A DNA stretch of 64,000 bases from Chelydra serpentina (taxonomy: Eukaryota > Chordata > Testudines > Chelydridae): positions 30,412,501 to 30,476,500 of the forward strand of contig JBAIAC010000059.1 of NCBI GenBank assembly GCA_037349315.1, written 5' to 3'. The position numbers and the translations under genes were made by a program. Below are positions 42,901 to 51,900 of this stretch, piece by piece (positions within the stretch are counted from its first letter, which is position 1; the number at the start of each line of letters is the position of its first letter). The notes under the pieces were generated by a model. It ran no database searches. It was given only the letters and a program-made list of their open reading frames with translations, and was not told the DNA's origin.

Positions 42901-45900
42901 CTGACTCCCCGCCTCGGTTTCCTCAGATACAAAGCAGGGAGAATAATCCGTCCGATGTCTGGAGTGTATGTTCTCTGGGAGGTGGGGGGGCAGGCCCAAC
43001 TTTTCTCTGCGTGTGCATGTACTCACAGCACCCAGCACAATGACAACCATTCACTGGAACAACAGCACCTGTTCCCTGGCCATTCCTATCGCTACAAGCA
43101 CTTTCATTGTAGAATTGAGGGGAAACCTCCCCTCTACGTCATGCTCCCTCTAAGCCCTGGAGGAGAATTTTGGGGCTCGCGCAATGTGAGCCAGGGAGCC
43201 CCAGCTCGCAGTGTGGCAGGGCTCAGGAGACCCCTTGTCCACAGCTACTGCCCCCCCAGCCTCCCCCATAACAAGCATAGCCCCAGGAGGTGGGATGATT
43301 CAGCAGAAGTGGGGTTAGGTTGTGACCCAGGGGCTCCATAGGGAGCTGGGCAGTGAGGGAGGGGCAGTGGGGAGTCGCTCTGCCAGGCAAGGGGCACATG
43401 GAAATGGGATGCAGTTCCAGGCAAGTCTACCCCCCAAATACAAGCCGCCAACCCTCCCAGGCCAAGCCCGCCAAGATGGACTACAGCCCCCTCCCTTGCC
43501 CAGGCCAGGCCCCCCCAGATAGAACTCTATAAATGCATGGTGTGCCCACACTTTGAATAATGTGTGCAGTTCTGGTCACCCCAATCCAAAAATTATCATA
43601 GAATCATAGAATATCAGGGTTGGAAGGGACCTTAGTAGGTCATCTAGTCCAACCCCCTGCTCAAAGCAGGACCAATCCCCAATTTTTGCCCCATATCCCC
43701 AAATGGCCCCCTCAAGGATTGAACTCACAACCCTGGGTTTAGCAGGCCAATGCTCAAACCACTGAGCTATCCCTCCCCCCTAATTATACGTTAGAACTGG
43801 AAAAAGTTCAGAGAAAGGCAACAAAAATGATGCGAGGTCTAGAAGAGCTTCTGTATGAGGAGAGATTAAAATGACTGGGACTGTTCATCTTAGAAAAGGG
43901 ACGACTAAGGGGGGATATGCTGGTGGCCTATTAAATCATGACTGGTGTGGAGAAAGCGAATAAGGAAGCGTTATTTTCCCCTTTATATAACACAAGAACC
44001 AGTGGTCACCCAGTGAAATTACTAAAACAAACATAAGGAAGTGCTTCACCCAACGCACAGTCAGCTTGTGGAACTCTTTGCCAGGGGATGTTGTGACAGC
44101 CAACAGTAGAGTTCCATCAGTGGTTATTAGCCAAGACGGTCAGGGACACAAACCCTCTGCTCTGAGTGTCTCTAAACCTCTGTTTGCCAGAAGCTGGGAC
44201 TGGATATCAGAGGATAGCTCACTGGATAATTGCCCTGTTCTGTTCATTCCCTCTGAGGCACCTGGCACTAGCCACTGTCTGCAGACATGATACTGGGCTA
44301 GATGGACCATTGGTCTGACCCAATGTGGTCGTTCTTATGCCCTGGGAGACACTCACATGAATGTTCAGCTCCACGTTCTTCCACTGGCAGAAGCGGGTGA
44401 ATTTGTCGCTACAACAAAACAGAAAGAGGTGAAAAAACTACAGAGGCCCCCACAGAGAGCTCCCCACATGGTCCTGCAGCAAGACCACCCATCCCTCTCA
44501 CCCAGAGAGACCCCATAGCCCTGCAGAGAGACACCCCATACCCACTTCCAGAGAGACCCCTGCAGAGAGAGGTTGCCCATCCCCCCAACCAGAGAGACCC
44601 CCTCAGCCCTGTGCAGAGACCTCCCCATCCCCTGCCTGCCAAGGTCCCTGCAGGAAGAGAACCTCCAGCCCCCGACAGAGACCGCCCCCAGGTCCAGGCC
44701 CCCAGCCAGCCCTCATGGCAGGTGGCTCCTCTCACCTCTCGATGAATTTCTGGAAGATGGCCCCATGCAGGTTCTGGCAGATCTCCTCAATGTACGGCTG
44801 GGGGAGACATGGGGATCAGCATGGGGAAGAGAGGGGGTCAGCAGGGAACCCCACCCACCCCCAGTGGGATGGGCCATGCCAGGAAATTCCTTACCCCACT
44901 CCTACCCGTATTGGGGCCTCCTCCCCCAGGGGGGGAGGGGACACCCTTCTCTTGGGGACTGTCAATCCCACCCTGCCCTGCATTGAGGGAGGGACAGAGC
45001 TTCTTAGTATCTCTCCCTCCCCGGCCGCCAGGGCAGCCCCACCCCCCTTACTCCTCCCTAACAACCCCCTCCCACACAGCATCAGGAAGGGGTAGGAGAC
45101 CGGGCTAGAGGGGCTCATTGCTCTGATCTGGTGCAGCTGGGGAGGAAATATTGAGCTAGGTGGACCCATGGGATTGATTCGGTGCAGCGCTAGCCAAGAG
45201 GGGCCCATGGGGCTGGTTCAGAACCGCAGGGGAGACCTGGGGCTAAAGGGACCAGTGGGGCTGGTCTGGCACCGCAGGGGGGATCTGGGGCTAGAGGGGC
45301 CCATGGGGCTGGTCTGGCATCGCAGGGGGGATCTAGGGCTAGAGGGGCCCGTGGGGCTGGTTCAGCACCAAAAGGGGGATCCGGGGCTAGAGGGGCCCGT
45401 GGAGCTGGTCTGGCACCGCAGGGGGGGGATCTGGGGCTAGAGGTACCCGTGGAGCTGGTCTGGCACCACAGGGGGGGGATCTGGGGCTAGAGGGGCCCGT
45501 GGAGCTGGTCTGGCACCACAGGGGGGGATCTGGGGCTAGAGGTACCTGTGGAGCTGGTCTGGCACCTCCGGGGGGGATCTGGGGCTAGAGGGGCCCGTGG
45601 AGCTGGTCTGGCACCGCAGGGGGGGATCTGGGGCTAACCCCGTGGGGTTGGTAGGGAGGGGGTGGGGACACACACCTGGAATAGGTCTGGTGGCACCTGC
45701 TTCTTGCTGAGGCGGCTCTGCACGTGCTCTGTGGCGCTCTTGGAGAAGGGCTGTGGGGAAAGTGATGGAGCAATGAAAACCTGTGGCCCTCACACCCCCT
45801 CTCGGGTGGTCAGGGTGGGTCGGGGTTACCCCCACCCCCATCCCACGGTAGCCCACAGGGCAGGGCTGGGGCACCAGGGGAGACCCTGGACTATATGAAC

Positions 45901-48900
45901 AAGGAGAAATCCAACTCTCAGGCCAGGATGAGAGGGCCGGGGGAGCAGTGTAGGGTCCCCATCCGGGGCAGGGTCTGTAACTGCTTCAGGGTCACCCGTG
46001 AGGCAGAGCTCCTGGAGGTCTTGGGGGTCCCTTCTGAGGCAAGGGGTGTGATGGTTTCAGGGTCCCATCTGAGTGAGGGTTCTGGAGATTTTTAGGGTCC
46101 CCCTCGGCAGGGTCTCTGGTTGTTTCTGGAGTCCCCCCAGGCAACGTCTGTGGTGGCTTCTGGGCCCCGGGGTGGCGCACTCACATGGGAGCAGGACAGC
46201 AGCTCCTTCATGATGTATTGGTCAAAAATCTGGCGGCTCTTGGCGGCTCGATCCTCCTCCGAATCCAGCTTCTCATATTTCTTAATCTGGGGGGCAGAGT
46301 GTCACCGTGGGACAGGCTGCAAAGCCATGGCTGGGAGCCCCCAACATCCCAGAGGGCAGGGGAGCCTTCCAGCAGATACCCTAACACCCCACAGGGTGGG
46401 AATTTACCCCTCCCCCTCCCTGCTGGGTGGGGATAGGGAAACCCCGGTGTGTCTCTGATGGCATGGGGGTCAGCCCCCCCAGGGCCTCACCTCTTCATAG
46501 AACTCCACCAGCGGCTTGGCCTCCTCCACCTGATTCAGGCAGAAATCCCGGAACAGCAGGTATCCTGTGAAACAGGGAGAGAGTCAGGGCCCCAGAGCCC
46601 TCAACCTGGCCCTCAACCTCCTGAGCCAGCCAGGCCCACATCCTGGGGCTGGATAGTAGCCAGCGCCCTCTAGAGGGCAAAGGCCCCATGTCCCATTCCC
46701 TGCACCCCTGAGTCATGCAATCCCTCCTGACTCCCTCAGATCCAGCTCCCGTCTATACTAGTGGTAGCAACAGTGGGCTATTTCTGCCCAGCACCCCTAG
46801 TGTAGTCAGTGAGGGCTGATTTCCCACAATGGGACAGTAGCAGCAGACCTCTCCCCAGAGCCAGGCTGGGCCATGAGGCTCTCCGGGTGGCTCCATCCTA
46901 TCCCTGGGGGCCCTGCGGTTAAACGGCTCCACGTGCTGCCAGCTCCCACCTTGCTGGGTAGGCTGTAGTTCACAGGGTTAGTTGGGCAAGAGACCAGGTG
47001 GTGCGGAGCAGGCAGGGAAGCGTGGGGGAGGAGGCAGGGGAGCACGGAGAGTATTGGCGCGGAAACCACAAACGCCAGCGTGGGCGGGGGAGGAAGTGAC
47101 AGGGGCTTCCTGCTGGAGGCCGTTAGCTACCAATGGCAGAAAGGGGAAGTGTCCCACCGCGTCAGCCAGGCAGAGACCACTGGGGGCCCCCAGCCCCTTA
47201 GAAGTTGGGTACCCTCTACCTCCAAGCCCCCTGGCAATCCCCATCTCTGACCTTCCTCCAGGGATCCCCACCCACCAGAGACCCCAGCCCCTGACTCCAA
47301 TCCCCATCCAAAACCCAGCCCACTGGGGACTCCTCCCCCTTCCCAATCCTGACACTACCACCCCAGAGACCCCAACCCACCAGGTACCCTCCACTCCCAG
47401 GAAGCTCCAACTGACCGGGAGGACTCTGGATTCCTAACCCCAACCCCAACTCCACTGGGGAATCCCAGCCTCCTCCCATCCCCCACCAAAACATGACATC
47501 CCCCCCACCTATATTCACCCAGCAAACCCACCCCCCCCTCCCGATCCCAAACCCACCCTTCTCTCAGTTCACCACCTGATTGGGATCACCACCTGACCCT
47601 TCCCTCCAACCCCACCCTGGGATTCTCCCCCAACTGGAAAATCTCACCAAGCGCCCCCCGCTTCCAGTCCATGTCCCCGCCCCAGCCAGAGATCTGGGAG
47701 AGGGATCTGGGCCTGGTCCGGGGGTTGGGGGGGGGGTGGGGGGGGAGAAGGCGGGCGGGGGGGGGATGGGAACTGCCCAAGCCACACAAAGAGGAAGGAG
47801 AATTTCCTCTTGCAATTCAACACCCTCCACCCATGTTCACAGCCGGTCTCTTGCCTCCCACAGGGCTGGAGCTGTGCAGCGAGGAGCACCGCCAGCCCTG
47901 GGGACCCCCCAGCTCTATTGGTGCCCCTCAATCCCGACCCACAGCCCCCTGTTAGCCCAGCGCTGGGCTCCCTCCCACAGCTCTGCTGTTGTCCCTCAAT
48001 CCCAACCCTCCCAGACACACAGTTATACCAAGGGCCTCGGGGGAGGGGATGTACATGGCTGTATCTGTGTGTCTGTGCATCCCTTGCTGCACTTCACCCC
48101 CACCCCCACCCCCTGCACTCACCGATCTTCTGAGAAAAGATCTTGTCAAAGGTCACTTCGCCCCGGTCCTCCAGGTACTTCTGCATGACGCTGCGGATGC
48201 TGGTGAGACACACAGCACACAAGGGGTTAATCAGGATACCCACCCCTCACTCCTGTTCCCTCCCCCAGTAGAAACCACCTGGGCCCATTTGGATTCTGGA
48301 TCTACCTGCCCGGGGGTGTTGGAATAGGCATCTCCCCGCCGGAGCCCCAGGCTCTCTCATGTATTGGAGATTTTAATATATGCTTTTCCCCCTGAACCGA
48401 ACCTTCCTTGACTTTCCAATATTTATTAGTCTGTTAAATTCCAGCTCCCTTTAAATTCCAGCTCCCTTCCCTCCCTTCAGTAGCTGCCTCCAGCTGCAGC
48501 TTCACCAAGTTTTTTGGATGGGAATTTCCTTGTTTATTTGTTTGTTTAAACAGCAGGCATGCGGCAGCGTTAGCCACTCACTAGCACATCCATTAAGTAG
48601 CCATCCAAAGGCCCCAGTTGAGATCAGAGCCCCATCGTACCGGGCACAGTACACACTTGTAAGAAATAGCCTCTACCCTTAGGATCTCCCAATCCAGCTA
48701 CACATGACAAAGGCCAGGAAAAGAAACTGAGTCACAGAGACAGGAAGGGACTGGCCCAAGGTCACCCAGCCCCATCCACTAGCCCCTGCTGCCTCCTGAC
48801 GCTGACACGTGAACTGGCCGCATCATGGTTTGTTTTTGAGCAGTGCCAGAACTGGGTCCAGGTCTCCAGCGTAACTCCATCATTTTCCATCTGTCTTTCA

Positions 48901-51900
48901 GGCTCATTTGGCCCCTATCGCTGCTCCAGGCGAGAGCTTCAGGATCTTTAATGGACTTAGCCTCCCAATGTTCCTGGGAGGGAGGGAAGTGCTGGTAGCC
49001 TCATGTTCCAGATGGGGACACTGAAGCACAGAGCGGCTGAGTGATGTGCCCAAGGTCACACAGGGAGGAGGAAGGAATTGAAAGCAGGCCTCCTGCTCCC
49101 CAGCTTAACACCTGAGCCGTTCCCTCTTTCAGTGGCATGGCCACTGAGTCAGGCTGGGCTCCTTGAGTTCAACACGAGGCCCAGCCCAGCCAAGCCAGGC
49201 CTGCAGGCTGTGTAATGTCCTTCAATCCACCCGGTCCCTACAGGGCTTGGGCCGGAGACCTCTGCCATGGGGCAATCCGAGTGGCTGGAGCCCTGTGGGG
49301 CTCAGCAGCTCTGCCCTGAAGTCTTTTAAAGCCCCACCCAAGTCCTTTAGCCCCACTGGGATCCAGCTGGTGTTTCTACGATGCTTGACCAAGCCGCCAA
49401 AATCTCACCCTAGAGAACATCCCACCTGCCCAGCGTATCCATGGGCAGCTCCCCAAGGGGCATGAACACCATTGCAAGACAGCAGCTGGCACCCAGCGGA
49501 CCTGAGCAGGAAGACACCAGGCCTCGTGGCACAAGGAACATCTCAGACCAGCAGGAAAGTCAAGTCTGGTGGATAATGGGGAGGTGGAGAGAGGCTGCTG
49601 CCTCCAATCCCACCCACAGGGAGGGGTGGGGGTTTGCAACATCCTCCTCTGGGATCTGTACAAATAGGGCCTGACAGTGTTCAGGGCAAGGAGAAGAACT
49701 TGAGCTGTGCAGGACTCCTGGGTTCTCTGGGAGGGGAGTGGGGTCTAGTCAGAGTGGGGCTCGCAGGGCTCAGATACAGGACTCCTGGGTTCTCTCCCAG
49801 CTCTGGGAGGGGAGTGGGGTCTAGTGGGTAAAGCAGGGGGGGTCTGGAAGCCAGGACTCCTAGGTTCTCTCCCAAATCTGTGAGGGGAGTGGGGTCTAGC
49901 GGCTACAGTAGGGTGGGCTGGGATTCTATTCCTGGCTCTGCGGCAGACACTCTGTGTGACCATCATCTCTCGGTGCCCGAATTCCCCACTGGTACAGTGG
50001 GGATGACGACCCTGGCATGGTCTGCCAGTCTATGCAGACTGAGCTCTTCGGAGCAGGGGCTCTCTCACCACATGTCCGTGCAGCGCCTGGCACAGCAGGG
50101 CCCAGGCTGCAGTTGGGGCTCCCTAGTGGCTACTGGAAAGGAGATAAAAGTGAAAGCTCTGGTCCAGAACTGCCCACTAGGAGACTCCTTGCACCTCCAC
50201 ATGAAGCAGCTGGACATGAGCATTGTCGGAGGCAGGATACCAGGCAAGATGGGCCCCTGCACTGGACATGCCCATATGGCTACAGGCCTTTCTGAAGGTC
50301 CCTGCTGGCCAGTGAAGCCCTGCCCATGAAGGTGCCATCCTCCCTTGGCCCTGCCAAGGGCAGCAGCACTCTGATCCTTTAACAGACCATGGGCCAAAGA
50401 ACTAGGGCTAGGTGCTTGCCCTGGCCAGGCCTTTCGTGCTGGGGCAGCCAAGGGCTCCTTTGGCCTGGGAGGGGGAGGTCTCTGCTGGGACTGAGGCAAC
50501 TCTGCCCCACCTGCTCCTGTGGGGTTTTTGAGGGTGTGGCCAGAGCTGGTGCCAAGGCCCTGTGGGTCTGAGGCCCTGAGGCTGCTCTCGATGACACCAA
50601 AGAGAATGGAAACCTGGCCCTAAGACTGATCAGCCCCAATCAACTCCACTGCTGCCCTCTGGCCTCGACCCCTTACTGGGCATCCAGGAGGACTTGGCCC
50701 CTCATCTTTCCAGCCTCCCAGGTCTCAGGCGAACTCACCAAAACCTGGAACTGAAAACTCTCCTCTGTCCCACAGGCCAATGGGAAGATGGGAGGGACCT
50801 TCCCCAAGGCTGGGCCAGGGGCAGAGGCTCCTTCGATAATGGAGAAGGGCCTCAGCCTTGGCATGAAGGGGTGGTGGGTCCCTGGGAGCCACATTTCAGT
50901 TCTGACCCTGGTCAAACCCTGAAAGACTGGCTCTGTCAAGACATGTCATTACCTCCCTGCAGCAGGAGCTCTGGGCCTGAGCTGTCATTCACAGTCATTG
51001 TCAATCTCCCAGAAGATCTCCCCTCAATCCCAACCCAGAGACCTGGGCTCCTCCCACAGCTCTGCCGCTGCCCCTCCATCCCACCTCGCAGCCCCTCTGC
51101 TATCCCAGCTCTGGGCTCCTCCCTGAGCTCTGTCAATGTCCCTCAATCCTAGCCTAAGATCCCCCACTGCCCCCGCCCTGGGCTCCCCACCCAGATGCAC
51201 CTAGCCCATGGCTGCTGTGGGCAATGCCGGCACGGCACAGGGTTCTATTTCCCTGATTGGCTCCGGCTCCAGTTTAGTCTCTAGCCTCCCCAAATCAATC
51301 CGAGGGGCAGGCGAAAAAGAGGAGCCCCTCTGGCTGGGCCCTACAGCAGAGGAGTGGTGCCTGAGGGACAGGAGGTTCGACCCTTCTCTCTCCCCCACCC
51401 CCAACTTCCCGCCTGGCACCTCTGCGGCAAATGTGAGCAGGGTAGGGTGCCCAGGCATGTGTAGGTGTGTGTGTGTGTGGGGGGGGGGGTGTCACACAGA
51501 AGCCCCTGCACCCCCTTCTCCATCCCATAGCCAGATCGGACGTGAGGCAGCACGTCCCTCTCAACCAAGTTCCCGGCCCCATGGGGATCACAGCTGGCTT
51601 GGCATGGCGAGGCCCCATCATGCCCCTTCCTTCAGACCCCAAACCCAGCCCCTCACCCCCAGCAGGCCCTGCCCCTCACGCCCCTGCTAGTCCCTGGCCC
51701 TCTGTGCCATCCCATCAGGGTCCAGGCCTGAGGCAGCAGCTGGCAGTGCCTTTCCCACAGGCCTGGCTTGGGGAATGTGGGGGAAGGAGGGGTGGGCTGG
51801 CCCGGCCCAGGTGTGAGCCACCAGAGCCTCCCAGGCAAATCACAGAGGAGGGCGCTGTGGGGATCAAAGGGAAGGGGCCCTTAGCTCCTAATCCACCCCC

